Assembly (NCBI GenBank): GCA_020442915.1
Contig: JAGRJD010000043.1
Coordinates: 1 to 60,813, forward strand
DNA from: Thiothrix sp.
Lineage (GTDB): Bacteria; Pseudomonadota; Gammaproteobacteria; Thiotrichales; Thiotrichaceae
Length of the DNA stretch: 60,813 nt
Direction of reading: 5' to 3'
The notes below the pieces were generated by a model. That model ran no database searches, was not told where the DNA came from, and saw nothing but the letters and a program-made list of their open reading frames with translations. Position numbers and translations under genes: made by a program. Of the stretch, positions 27,181 to 35,043 are shown piece by piece (positions within the stretch are counted from its first letter, which is position 1; every line of letters starts with the position of its first letter).

Positions 27181-27911
27181 TTCTCACGCATCCTGGCGGA
27201 CGGCCAGCCCTGCAGCCAGATGGCCAGCGCCTGATTCAGGGCGGCATAACCTGCTTCATTGAGGTGGAGCAGGTCACGGCTGTATTCGGGACGGCTCAGG
27301 TCCGGCGCACCCTGCAACACTGCAAAGGCATCCAGCACATAAACCCCCTGCCCTGCTTGGGCACGGATGAAGTCATTCACCTCCCGGATGGACGCCGCCA
27401 CAGCATCCGACCAGAACAGCTGCCGCTCCAGCGGTACCTCCCCGAGCGGAAATACGGTGGTCAACAGCACTTCGGCCCGCTGCGCCCGCGCCTTGTCGAT
27501 AATTGTTCGCAGCTGCTGCTTACAGCCCTGAACAATGGCGGTCTGCGCCTCGGGCAACAGCGGAATGGCCTTGAGATCATTCACACACAGCTGCAACAGC
27601 AGCAGGTCCGGCTCCAGCGGTGCCACATGCGCCTCAAACCGCAGCGCAACCTGGGCCGAAGTCTGCTGCCCGATGCCTCGGTTGACAAAATCCAGCTCCG
27701 GCAGGGCCGGGGCCGGCCAGCTCAGGGCGCGTGAGTCGCCAAACAGCACCACACGCGGTTTCCGGCCCTGATGCGGCTGCCGGGCAGCCGGATACACGGC
27801 CAGCTGCAAAGGATCAAGACGCAGTATATTGTTATCGGTATACAGCTTGCGGATCATCCAGGCTGCACCCAGATTCACCCCCAAAGAACACAGCAACAGC
27901 ACAAGCAACAC
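27174..27911 (-). CDS. SGNH/GDSL-family hydrolase with N-terminal membrane anchor
   Basis: About 245 residues. An N-terminal hydrophobic stretch (1-20) suggests membrane anchoring or export. Catalytic blocks: FGDS (57-60, nucleophile S60), the glycine of block II in NRGIGQQTS, LCVND (block III Asn) and DLLHLNEAGY with the Asp-x-x-His pair. Likely an esterase, lipase or O-acetyl hydrolase acting outside the cytoplasm. The start is GTG at 27911, five bases after AGGAGG. Confidence 0.83.
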   Translation of the reverse strand: MLLVLLLCSLGVNLGAAWMIRKLYTDNNILRLDPLQLAVYPAARQPHQGRKPRVVLFGDSRALSWPAPALPELDFVNRGIGQQTSAQVALRFEAHVAPLEPDLLLLQLCVNDLKAIPLLPEAQTAIVQGCKQQLRTIIDKARAQRAEVLLTTVFPLGEVPLERQLFWSDAVAASIREVNDFIRAQAGQGVYVLDAFAVLQGAPDLSRPEYSRDLLHLNEAGYAALNQALAIWLQGWPSARMRENQ

Positions 27912-28056
27912 TCTGGCCTCCTGTCATTCCGGATAATCTGCAGTTTAGTACCGATCAACACACCCGGCTACCCGAAGTGCCGGCAGAATCATGACAAGCC
28001 GAGGCTGCTCGCCTACACTCTGCCGGGAAATCAACAAGTATGGACAACAACACGGC

Positions 28057-29277
28057 ATGCCACAGGGAGACAATCCGCCAGCCGGCACCAGACCAGCGAC
28101 CACCCGCCACGGTTTCGAGTTCACCGGCAGCGGCAGCGAATACTTCAGAATCTGGATCACCAACATCCTGCTGACCCTTCTGACCCTCGGTATTTATTCG
28201 GCCTGGGCCAAGGTGCGTACCCGGCGCTATTTCTACGGCAACACCCTGCTGGATGGCAGCAGTTTTGAATACCACGCCCGGCCACTGGCCATCCTCAAGG
28301 GCCGGGTCATCGCCGTGGCCCTGCTGTTACTGTATGTGGGGCTGAGCCGGTTTTTTCCGCTGGCCGGACTGGCTGCACTGCTGATCATGCTCCTGTTCCT
28401 GCCCTGGGTGATCTGGAAATCGCTGCGCTTTACCGCACATGCCAGCAGCTACCGCAATGTCCGTTTCAGCTTTGATGGCACCCTGGGGCAGGCCTACAAG
28501 TACTTTTTCTGGATTCCGGGCAGCATCCTGCTCGGTACCGGCCTGTTGGCATCCGGGCTGTGGCTCATGCACCCGGCACTGGCCCCGCCCCTGGCCGCCG
28601 GGTTGCTGCTGGGTGCCCTGCTGCTCACCTACCTGCTCTACCCCTGGTTCCAGCGCCTGTTCACCGGTTTTTATCTTGATTACCACCGTTACGGCCAAGG
28701 TCATTTCCAGTCACAGCTGGAAACCGGCGAGTACTATGTGATCTACCTGCTGACCCTGATTTTCGGCATGCTGATCACTGCCGGGGCCGGACTGCTGCTG
28801 GTGCTGGTCATTCAGTTGCTGGGACAGGCCGGGCTGCTGGAGGGCCTGCGTACCCTGGAACAGCCGGACCTGGAACGGGAACTGCCCCCGCTGCTGACCC
28901 TGCTTGGCGTCATCCTGCTGTACCTGCCGGTGCTGGCCCTGAGCAGCTGGCTGCGCTCCTATTTCAAGGCCAGCCTGCGCAACCACGTGTACAGCAGCAC
29001 CCGGCTTGACAATGTGCTGCGGCTGCACTCGGACATGGAGGCTGGCCGCCTGTTCCTGATCTACCTCAGCAATACCGTGCTGGTCCTGCTGAGCCTGGGG
29101 CTGGCCTACCCCTGGGCCAGAATCCGGCTGGCCCACTACAGCGCCCGCTCCACCAGTGCCATCATCCAGGGCACTCTCGACGGCTACGTGACCCGGCAGC
29201 AGGTACAGGTATCCGCCCTGGGAGAAGAGCTTGGCGATGCCTTTGACGTGGATGTCGATATGGGGCTGAGCCTGTGA
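28057..29277 (+). CDS. YjgN/DUF898 family membrane protein
   Basis: Polytopic inner-membrane protein of about 406 residues. Its N-terminus shows the family hallmark FEFTGSGSEYFRIW...LTLGIYSAWAKVRTRRYF, repeated in diverged form near the C-terminus (LSLGLAYPWARIRLAHY). About nine hydrophobic segments are seen. Function in E. coli is unknown. ATG at 28057 is preferred, but an in-frame ATG at 27991 would add 22 residues and neither has a clear ribosome site. Its stop overlaps the M48 gene by four bases. Confidence 0.85.
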   Translation: MPQGDNPPAGTRPATTRHGFEFTGSGSEYFRIWITNILLTLLTLGIYSAWAKVRTRRYFYGNTLLDGSSFEYHARPLAILKGRVIAVALLLLYVGLSRFFPLAGLAALLIMLLFLPWVIWKSLRFTAHASSYRNVRFSFDGTLGQAYKYFFWIPGSILLGTGLLASGLWLMHPALAPPLAAGLLLGALLLTYLLYPWFQRLFTGFYLDYHRYGQGHFQSQLETGEYYVIYLLTLIFGMLITAGAGLLLVLVIQLLGQAGLLEGLRTLEQPDLERELPPLLTLLGVILLYLPVLALSSWLRSYFKASLRNHVYSSTRLDNVLRLHSDMEAGRLFLIYLSNTVLVLLSLGLAYPWARIRLAHYSARSTSAIIQGTLDGYVTRQQVQVSALGEELGDAFDVDVDMGLSL

Positions 29278-30371
29278 ATCCGTCAAACCTCAGCGGCTAC
29301 TGGTTCCCGCCCGGCAGTGCTGCCCGTACCCCGGCCCGCCTGGAACTGGACCGCCGGCATTTCACCCTGCACCGTGACGGCATGGCGGCTCTGGAAGGTG
29401 ATGGCTGCCAGCTCATCGTCAGCGACCGGATCGGCAATATCGCCCGGACCCTGATACTGCCGGATCATTCGGTGTTTGAAACCCGCGATAATGACACGGT
29501 AGACACCTGGCTGCAGCACACCAGCCACCGTGACCGTACCAGTCAGCACCGGCACCAGCTGGAAAGCCGCTGGCGCTGGATTCTGGCTGCCCTGCTGGTA
29601 ACGGTAGTGCTGGGGTTTGTCACGGTGAGCCAGGGTATGCCCTGGGCCAGTGAGCGCATTGCCCGGGCACTGCCACCGGCACTCAATGAAACCATCGCAG
29701 CCCGGACCCTGGAAACCATGGATGAGCTGATGCTGCAGCCGACCCGCCTCACACAGGCGAAACAGGATGAACTGACCCGGCGTTTTGAGCAGAAACTGCT
29801 GCCGCTGCAGCACGAACCGTTCCGCTACCGCCTGCATTTCCGCCATTACCCACAGGTACCGAATGCCTTTGCCCTGCCCTCCGGTGACATTGTCGTGACC
29901 GATGCCCTGGTGAAGCTGGTCAGAAACCCGGAAGAGCTGGACGCGGTGCTGCTGCATGAAATCGGGCATGTGGTCAACCGCCATGGCCTGCGTCAGGTGC
30001 TGCAGACCTCGTTCATGACCGTGGCGCTGATCATGGTCACGGGGGATGTGACCATCCTGCAGGACTGGGGGCTGGCCCTGCCGGTTTTCCTGCTTCAGAG
30101 CCATTATTCACGCCGGTTCGAGACCGAAGCGGACCAGTTTGCCTTTGAGCGCATGCTGGAAGCCGGGATTGATCCGGGTCATTTCGCCGGAATTATCGGA
30201 CGCATGACCCGTACCGAGCTTGCGGACCCGGCCCGGAATGACGTTCAGAACACCCGCCGACAGCAGCGGGAACGGTCGCTGGAGTATCTGCGCAGCCACC
30301 CGGCCACGGACAGGCGCATGAAAAAGGCACTGGAATATTCACGCCGCTTCCGGGCCGGACAGGCAGAATGA
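29274..30371 (+). CDS. M48-family zinc metallopeptidase, membrane anchored
   Basis: The 365-residue protein has an N-terminal beta-rich part (1-80), one membrane segment (about 102-118) and an M48 peptidase domain with the zinc motif HEIGH (about 228-232) and the third ligand in FETEADQFA. The GTG start at 29274 overlaps the yjgN stop (GTGA), so the two are translated together. This coupling suggests the peptidase and the YjgN-type protein act as a pair, perhaps in envelope quality control. That is inference. Confidence 0.88.
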   Translation: MNPSNLSGYWFPPGSAARTPARLELDRRHFTLHRDGMAALEGDGCQLIVSDRIGNIARTLILPDHSVFETRDNDTVDTWLQHTSHRDRTSQHRHQLESRWRWILAALLVTVVLGFVTVSQGMPWASERIARALPPALNETIAARTLETMDELMLQPTRLTQAKQDELTRRFEQKLLPLQHEPFRYRLHFRHYPQVPNAFALPSGDIVVTDALVKLVRNPEELDAVLLHEIGHVVNRHGLRQVLQTSFMTVALIMVTGDVTILQDWGLALPVFLLQSHYSRRFETEADQFAFERMLEAGIDPGHFAGIIGRMTRTELADPARNDVQNTRRQQRERSLEYLRSHPATDRRMKKALEYSRRFRAGQAE

Positions 30372-30386
30372 CCCGTCCGCCAGTGT

Positions 30387-31499
30387 TCAGCCTTCCAGCT
30401 CCCACAGCAGCGGCAGCAGGCAGTCACGCCCGAGTTGCCGGCTGCGTTCGGCAGACCAGCCCTGTACCGGATCGGGTCGCACCCGGTTGTCCTTGAACGG
30501 CATTTCCAGCGTCAGGGCCGGAATACCGAAATGGTGCCCGACCCAGAAACTCGCCAGCGTCAGGGTTTCAGGACCGAACCGGCCCGGCTCGTAACCCTGC
30601 TCCAGCTGGAAGTCGGGGCTCACACGCCGCAGGTTGCGCTTGAAAGCCTGCTCCCGGTCCAGAATGGCAGCGGCCACCGGTGCGCCATCCTGTCCGGCGA
30701 TAAAGTTGGCTGGAATGGCCTCATCGCCGTGAATATCCAGAAACAGGTCACAACCGCTTTCCAGCAGCTGCTGTGTCACCTGATACACCTCCGGGCTGTG
30801 CTCCATGTCGGCCTGGCCCCAGACCCGGTTCAGGTTCACCCCGGCGGCATTGGTACGCAGATTGCCCAGAAAACTGCCATCGGGGTTCATGTTCGGCATC
30901 AGATGCAGGCGGGCCCGCTGCAGCAGCCGTTCCGCCACCGCATCCTCACGATCCAGCAGCCGCTCCAGCAGCCCTTCCATGAACCATTCAGCCATGGTCT
31001 CGCCCGGATGCTGGCGTGCAATAATCCAGACCTGCTTCGGGCCGTCGCCAACCCGTACCCGGTCCAGCTCACGTCCCTGCAGGCTCAGCCCCAGACTGTC
31101 GACCCGGCAGGGCGCTGCACACTGGGCACGGGCGATCAGGGCCTGATGCCGCTCCTGAGAATACGGGGTAAAATAGGCATACCAGACCACATCCCGTTCC
31201 GGACAGTGTTCCAGGATCAGCGCCCCGTCCTGATAGCGGGTCGGAATCCGGAACCAGTATTTACGGTCAAAGGAAGCCAGGGCCTGATAACCCTGCCAAC
31301 CATCCACAAACGCGGCTGCTCCGGCATTTTCGATCACCAGCCGCAGGGGTTGTGCGTGCGCGCCACTGACCCGGAAATAAAACCACTGGAAAAAATGCGA
31401 GCCGGTATCGGGACGGATGCGCAGGCGTACATTTGCCACATCAGCAGCGTCGACGACTTCAATATTGCCGGCATCAAACTGCCGGCTGATCCGCAACAC
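30387..31499 (-). CDS. M14-family zinc carboxypeptidase (cytosolic carboxypeptidase-like)
   Basis: The 370-residue protein has an N-terminal beta domain (1-125) followed by an M14 catalytic domain. Zinc ligands are in RQHPGETMAEW (H and E) and DIHGDE; substrate-binding motifs are NMNPDG and NLNRVW; the catalytic Glu is in LTLEMPFKDN. This arrangement matches the bacterial CCP-like M14 branch. The start is GTG at 31499 after GGGAG. It lies 10 bases after the small membrane protein gene, so the two probably share a transcript. Confidence 0.9.
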   Translation of the reverse strand: MLRISRQFDAGNIEVVDAADVANVRLRIRPDTGSHFFQWFYFRVSGAHAQPLRLVIENAGAAAFVDGWQGYQALASFDRKYWFRIPTRYQDGALILEHCPERDVVWYAYFTPYSQERHQALIARAQCAAPCRVDSLGLSLQGRELDRVRVGDGPKQVWIIARQHPGETMAEWFMEGLLERLLDREDAVAERLLQRARLHLMPNMNPDGSFLGNLRTNAAGVNLNRVWGQADMEHSPEVYQVTQQLLESGCDLFLDIHGDEAIPANFIAGQDGAPVAAAILDREQAFKRNLRRVSPDFQLEQGYEPGRFGPETLTLASFWVGHHFGIPALTLEMPFKDNRVRPDPVQGWSAERSRQLGRDCLLPLLWELEG

Positions 31500-31509
31500 G
31501 CAGCGCTCC

Positions 31510-31884
31510 CTACAGGGCTACGGCGTAGAACAGGATGGCACCGACCACAGCCACAAAAATACCGGCGTGACGGGCATACTGGCCATAATGATCCACCATC
31601 CTGTTCACGATCGCGCTGAACCTGTCATGTGAAATCACCAGCAGGAACACCCCGGCCAGAAACATGACCAGCCCCAGAAACCCGACCAGACCGGACAGGT
31701 GGGCCTGTGCGGCATAAACCATGAAAGCCAGCCCCAGCAGGATACGCCCGACGGCAGCCAGTACATGGAAACCGGGTTCATCGGCATAAAGCTTGACATT
31801 GCCGGCCATGAAGTCAGGTTTGTAAATGAACATTGCCCCGACGACGATCATGAGCAGGCTGAAAAGCCCGAGGAAAAAGCTCAT
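31510..31884 (-). CDS. Small integral membrane protein
   Basis: 124 residues with about four hydrophobic helices (roughly 1-22, 42-60, 66-85, 105-122). ATG at 31884 follows AGGAGA. Longer in-frame starts would add a basic, unlikely N-terminus. No family is recognised with confidence. It is co-directional with the M14 peptidase gene. Confidence 0.65.
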   Translation of the reverse strand: MSFFLGLFSLLMIVVGAMFIYKPDFMAGNVKLYADEPGFHVLAAVGRILLGLAFMVYAAQAHLSGLVGFLGLVMFLAGVFLLVISHDRFSAIVNRMVDHYGQYARHAGIFVAVVGAILFYAVAL

Positions 31885-32071
31885 ACTGGGTATTCTCCTG
31901 ATACTTGTTACAGGCTGCCTAGGATAGCGTTTTGCAGGGCAAATCACCATGCCTGAAAAGCACTTGCCGGACGCTGTGAACGGGTATGCCTTCCGGAGAA
32001 CCTTGCCACGACACTACCCATCCTCTCGGCTACCGGGCAGAAAGCTTTCCCCGTGCATTAGTTATTTTAAC

Positions 32072-32100
32072 TTGCTGCATCGCAGCAAAAACACTATGAT
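32072..32100 (+). promoter_or_regulatory. Promoter A with 7-3-7 palindromic operator
   Basis: -35 TTGCTG (32072-32077), 17-base spacer, -10 TATGAT (32095-32100). The perfect palindrome TTGCTGC-ATC-GCAGCAA (32072-32088) begins exactly at the -35. The same layout recurs at 32324 and 33099. The core CTGC-N3-GCAG fits the site described for the polyhydroxyalkanoate regulator PhaR; that link is only a suggestion. Confidence 0.7.
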
Positions 32101-32106
32101 GCCCCC

Positions 32107-32221
32107 ATACGGTTCAGATGCGAATCAAGCGATTTTCCTTCTGCCCGCAGTCAACCAAACAGGCGCATGAGATTCCTCCTCTCCTCCAAAATCATATGCC
32201 TAGACTGCGGGCACTCTTTTT
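32107..32221 (+). ncRNA. CU-rich hairpin sRNA A (cuckoo/CcsR-like)
   Basis: Predicted from promoter A to a T run at 32217-32221. The terminal stem pairs TGCCCGCAGTC (32142-32152) exactly with GACTGCGGGCA (32203-32213). Inside, AGGCGCATGA (32161-32170) pairs with TCATATGCCT (32192-32201) with one mismatch and one wobble. The 21-nt apical loop displays TTCCTCCTCTCCTCC, complementary to Shine-Dalgarno sequences. There is no credible coding frame. The fold is shared with RNA B although stem sequences differ, which supports selection on structure. Confidence 0.75.
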
Positions 32222-32278
32222 ACTCCCCCCAGCCATTCCCTTCTCCCACAAGGCACTTGCGACACCCGGTTGCCACAC

Positions 32279-32309
32279 CCATTCGGGTTAGATTATTTTT
32301 CCCGAATGG
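32279..32309. repeat. 9-bp inverted repeat between the two sRNA genes
   Basis: CCATTCGGG (32279-32287) and CCCGAATGG (32301-32309) flank a 13-base T-rich centre. It sits 15 bases upstream of promoter B. It could be a second operator or a backup terminator for RNA A. Confidence 0.45.
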
Positions 32310-32323
32310 TGATATATCGTAAC

Positions 32324-32352
32324 TTGCTGCACAGCAGCAAAACGCCTAGAAT
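32324..32352 (+). promoter_or_regulatory. Promoter B with 7-3-7 palindromic operator
   Basis: -35 TTGCTG (32324-32329), 17-base spacer, -10 TAGAAT (32347-32352). The palindrome TTGCTGC-ACA-GCAGCAA (32324-32340) starts at the -35, exactly as in promoters A and C. Confidence 0.7.
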
Positions 32353-32358
32353 AGGCTG

Positions 32359-32476
32359 CATAGAGTAAATAATTAAACAAAAATAACACATCTCCTCCTC
32401 TCCGCAGCCGGAATAAGGTATTTGACTCCTCCTCTCCTCCAATCATTTGCCTTGGCTGCGGATTTTTAAATTTTTT
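32359..32476 (+). ncRNA. CU-rich hairpin sRNA B (cuckoo/CcsR-like)
   Basis: Starts with an A-rich leader, then a first CU motif (CTCCTCCTCTCC, 32392-32403). A terminator stem TCCGCAGCC (32401-32409) pairs with GGCTGCGGA (32454-32462), followed by T runs to 32476. Inside, AAGGTATTTGA (32415-32425) pairs with TCATTTGCCTT (32443-32453), leaving a 17-nt loop with CTCCTCCTCTCCTCC. The fold mirrors RNA A. Its 3' end is antisense to the last 30 bases of the PqiA-like gene. Confidence 0.75.
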
Positions 32477-32946
32477 CCGGTTGCTGAACGCCGTGCCAGC
32501 CAGAAACTCAGCCCCTGAATCAGCAGTACCGCTGCCGCAAACAGGTAGATGCCGTAGTGCAGCCGGACCGTGGCAACGACCCCCAGTTTGACCGATACCA
32601 GCAGCAGGGCCACCACGAAAACATCAAGCATGGACCACCTGCCGAATGTTTCCATCCAGTGCAGCAACCGGCCATGCTGCTGCGCCAGTCCATCCGGCTG
32701 ATTGGCAATCAGGGTCAACACACCCAGCTTCAGCAGCGGCGTCAGCACACTGAACAGAAACAGCAGGATGAACAGAAAAAACTCATGCTTTTGCCACAGG
32801 CTCAACAAGCTGGAGTACAGGGAAACCTGACTGCTGAAAACCCAGAACTTTTCCAACTCCAGCAAAGGTGCATACATCCCCACCAGCAACAGGCAAAGGG
32901 CAAACCCCAGCAACAGATTGATGACAAGGCGTTCGATTCTGGCCAC
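32443..32946 (-). CDS. Single-domain paraquat-inducible protein A (PqiA) family membrane protein
   Basis: The 167-residue protein has four membrane helices (about 8-25, 55-78, 105-125, 132-150) and the family signature GRWSMLDVFVVALLLVSVK. E. coli PqiA carries two such domains and zinc-ribbon cysteines; this version has one domain and none. PqiA proteins work with PqiBC in envelope lipid transport, but no MCE gene is adjacent. The start is GTG at 32946 after GAGG. The last ten codons overlap the terminator of sRNA B on the other strand. Confidence 0.87.
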   Translation of the reverse strand: MARIERLVINLLLGFALCLLLVGMYAPLLELEKFWVFSSQVSLYSSLLSLWQKHEFFLFILLFLFSVLTPLLKLGVLTLIANQPDGLAQQHGRLLHWMETFGRWSMLDVFVVALLLVSVKLGVVATVRLHYGIYLFAAAVLLIQGLSFWLARRSATGKNLKIRSQGK

Positions 32947-33098
32947 GGCTACCTCGCGGAAACAAGTCAGGTGCTAAAACTAACCCGAACCGGGGCAGCT
33001 GAACAAGAAACTGCCTACAGCGGGACTGAAAAACACCGACACACCAAGCGTCCCGGAATCCATCAGAAAAACTAAACCGGATCGTTAACAAATCTCGC

Positions 33099-33127
33099 TT
33101 GTTGCATTGCAACAATCCACCTAGGAT
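33099..33127 (+). promoter_or_regulatory. Promoter C with 7-3-7 palindromic operator (DUF1127 gene)
   Basis: -35 TTGTTG (33099-33104), 17-base spacer, -10 TAGGAT (33122-33127). The palindrome TTGTTGC-ATT-GCAACAA (33099-33115) again starts at the -35. Compared with copies A and B, two paired changes keep the symmetry, which argues for a real protein-binding site. Confidence 0.7.
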
Positions 33128-33170
33128 TGCGCACCAGACAACTTAAGACGCCAGCATAAGGAATAAGAAC

Positions 33171-33359
33171 ATGAATATTTTCTCCCGTATTTTCAATACG
33201 GTTTTTGACCCCAGAGAAAAAGAAATCCGCAAGGCCATCCGTGAGCTGCACGCACTGAATGACCGTGAGCTGGATGATCTGGGCCTGTCCCGCTACGGTA
33301 TCGAAGCTGCCGTCCGCAACGGTCATCCGGACACTGACAATACCAGGCGTGCGGCCTGA
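33171..33359 (+). CDS. DUF1127 small protein
   Basis: 62 residues with the DUF1127 signature LHALNDRELDDLGLSRYGIEAAVRNG (quoted here in two halves: LHALNDRELDDLG and LSRYGIEAAVRNG). The N-terminus MNIFSRIFNTVFD is amphipathic. AAGGAATAAG precedes ATG. Related DUF1127 proteins in alphaproteobacteria (CcaF1) are linked to CcsR sRNAs and act as RNA-binding or maturation factors; the same link is seen here. Its stop codon sits in the loop of a hairpin (33346-33372). Confidence 0.88.
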   Translation: MNIFSRIFNTVFDPREKEIRKAIRELHALNDRELDDLGLSRYGIEAAVRNGHPDTDNTRRAA

Positions 33360-33424
33360 GCGGCCACACGCCTTCCCCTCTCCTCCTCTCCCCTGGTTTC
33401 CCGCAACGGGAAGCCGGGGGTTTT
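33346..33424 (+). ncRNA. DUF1127 3' UTR with CU-rich motif between two hairpins, candidate sRNA C and terminator
   Basis: Hairpin 1 (33346-33372) pairs GGCGTGCGGCC with GGCCACACGCC around the stop codon, one mismatch. The linker 33371-33393 contains CCTCTCCTCCTCTCCCC. Hairpin 2 (33390-33420) is a 14-bp stem with a CAA loop, followed by TTTT: a strong terminator. Two stem-loops plus CU-rich anti-Shine-Dalgarno sequence downstream of DUF1127 is the arrangement of CcsR/cuckoo RNAs. The RNA is probably released by processing of the mRNA. Confidence 0.68.
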
Positions 33425-33508
33425 CATTTGTCCCCATCATTGAATTCCCCCCCCTGCTTCCGCCATAATCCCCTGCGCATGCATCGACTGGTATAAGGAG
33501 AACAAGGC

Positions 33509-33673
33509 ATGAAAACCTGGATGTGTCTGGTCTGTGGCTGGCTGTATGATGAGGCAGACGGCGCCCCCGATGACGGCATCCCTCCCGGTACCCGCTGGGA
33601 GGACATACCGGATGACTGGGCATGCCCCGAGTGCGGGGCGGCCAAGGCAGATTTTGAAATGGTGGAAGTCTGA
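33509..33673 (+). CDS. rubA: Rubredoxin
   Basis: A 54-residue one-iron electron carrier. The two CxxC(G) clusters, [10 protein letters not shown] near the N-terminus and CPECGAAK near 39-46, give the Fe(Cys)4 site. Conserved aromatic and acidic residues ([11 protein letters not shown]) are typical. ATG follows ATAAGGAG. It is transcribed alone. The redox partner (alkane hydroxylase, rubredoxin reductase or other) is not in the window. Confidence 0.93.
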   Translation: MKTWMCLVCGWLYDEADGAPDDGIPPGTRWEDIPDDWACPECGAAKADFEMVEV

Positions 33674-33701
33674 ACAGCAGCACATGCCAGACAGACACAT
33701 T

Positions 33702-33733
33702 ACTGATAGTTGCGTACACTGATAGTTACATAC
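33702..33733 (+). repeat. Tandem 16-bp repeat upstream of yebC
   Basis: ACTGATAGTTGCGTAC (33702-33717) is followed at once by ACTGATAGTTACATAC (33718-33733), two mismatches. Head-to-tail half-sites in front of a start codon suggest a binding site for a dimeric regulator. Confidence 0.6.
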
Positions 33734-33771
33734 CTTGTTAATTTTTTTGGATTTTGACGGAATACGACATT

Positions 33772-34521
33772 ATGGCAGGCCATAGCAAGTGGGCAAACAT
33801 AAAACACAAGAAGGCTGCGGTTGACAAGAAACGCGGGAAAATCTGGACCAAACTGATTCGTGAAATCACGGTGGCGGCCCGTGAAGGCAAAACCTCCGAC
33901 CCGAATGCCTTTCCGCGTCTGCGGCTGGCGGTGGACAAGGCGCTGGGGGCCAACATGCCCAAGGATACCATCGAAAAAGCCTGCAAGCGGGGGGCCGGGG
34001 AACTGGGTGGCGACAGTATTGAGGAAGTCCGCTTTGAGGGCTATGGCCCCGGTGGCATCGCCATCATGGTGGATACGGAAACCGATAACAACAACCGCAC
34101 GGTGGCCGAAGTCCGGCATGCTTTCAGCAAGCATGGCGGCAATCTGGGTACCAGCGGTTCGGTTGCCTACATGTTCAACAGTATCGGCGTGATGAGCTTC
34201 ATCGACGGCGTGGACGAGGATGCGCTGATGGAAGCGGCACTGGAAGCTGGGGCCGATGATGTTCTGGTGCTGGATGATGGCAGCATGGAAGTGCTGACCA
34301 CCCCGGAATCCTTTGGTGAGGTACAGAATGCCCTGGTGGCTGCCGGCTTCAATCCGGAAGAAGCCGGCATTACCCTGCGTGCCGATAACCTGACGCTGGT
34401 GGAAAACGAGGCTGCGGAAAAGCTCCTGAAAATGATTGACGCCCTGGAAGAGCTGGATGATGTCCAGGAGGTCTATACCAATGCCGACATTTCCGATGAA
34501 ACCCTGGAAGCCCTGGGCTGA
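33772..34521 (+). CDS. yebC: YebC/TACO1-family protein
   Basis: The 249-residue cytosolic protein begins [25 protein letters not shown] (family N-terminus; shown in part). YebC proteins assist translation of difficult (proline-rich) stretches, and some have been described as transcription regulators. Start at the ATG at 33772 rather than an in-frame TTG 18 bases upstream, because MAGHSKW is nearly invariant. It heads a yebC-ruvC-ruvA run typical of gammaproteobacteria, 12 bases before ruvC. Confidence 0.95.
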   Translation: MAGHSKWANIKHKKAAVDKKRGKIWTKLIREITVAAREGKTSDPNAFPRLRLAVDKALGANMPKDTIEKACKRGAGELGGDSIEEVRFEGYGPGGIAIMVDTETDNNNRTVAEVRHAFSKHGGNLGTSGSVAYMFNSIGVMSFIDGVDEDALMEAALEAGADDVLVLDDGSMEVLTTPESFGEVQNALVAAGFNPEEAGITLRADNLTLVENEAAEKLLKMIDALEELDDVQEVYTNADISDETLEALG

Positions 34522-34533
34522 CCGTCCAGCCTG

Positions 34534-35043
34534 ATGGCAGTATCCCGGCGCATTCTGGGCATTGACCCCGGCTCCCGCATTCTGGGGCTGGGGATTATCG
34601 AAACCGACGGGCAGCGCAGCCGTTTTATATACAGCCACAGCCTGCGTCTGGGCAGTCGCCCCCTGCCTGAACGCCTGGGAGACATCTATGCCTGTGTCAG
34701 CCGCATGATTCAGGAATTTCATCCCGGTGAAGCTGCAGTTGAAACTGTTTTCGTCTCCAATAATGCCGCTTCGGCCCTGAAGCTGGGGCAGGCTCGGGGG
34801 GCCGCTATCAGTGCCATGGTCATGGCCAGCCTGCCGGTGGCGGAATACAGCCCCCGGGAGGTCAAACAGGCTATCGTCGGACGCGGAGCAGCCGACAAAC
34901 ACCAGATTCAGCATATGGTCAAGGTACTGCTCAACCTGCAGGGGCGCTTGCAGGCCGATGCGGCGGACGCACTGGCAGTGGCCCTGTGCCATGCCCATAC
35001 CAGCCACCTGAGCAGGCGCATCGCCCGGAGTGCAGAATCATGA
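34534..35043 (+). CDS. ruvC: Holliday junction resolvase RuvC
   Basis: Cuts four-way DNA junctions symmetrically during recombination and fork repair. The 169-residue protein keeps the acidic active site: D11 (GIDPGS), E70 (AAVETVF), D142 and D145 (QADAADALAVA). It also keeps the FVSNNAASALKLGQARG segment. Its stop overlaps the ruvA start by four bases. Confidence 0.96.
   Translation: MAVSRRILGIDPGSRILGLGIIETDGQRSRFIYSHSLRLGSRPLPERLGDIYACVSRMIQEFHPGEAAVETVFVSNNAASALKLGQARGAAISAMVMASLPVAEYSPREVKQAIVGRGAADKHQIQHMVKVLLNLQGRLQADAADALAVALCHAHTSHLSRRIARSAES

Noticed and set aside
32118..32290. Open frame from an ATG within sRNA A
   Set aside because: No ribosome site, and it reads straight through the terminator stem and T run.
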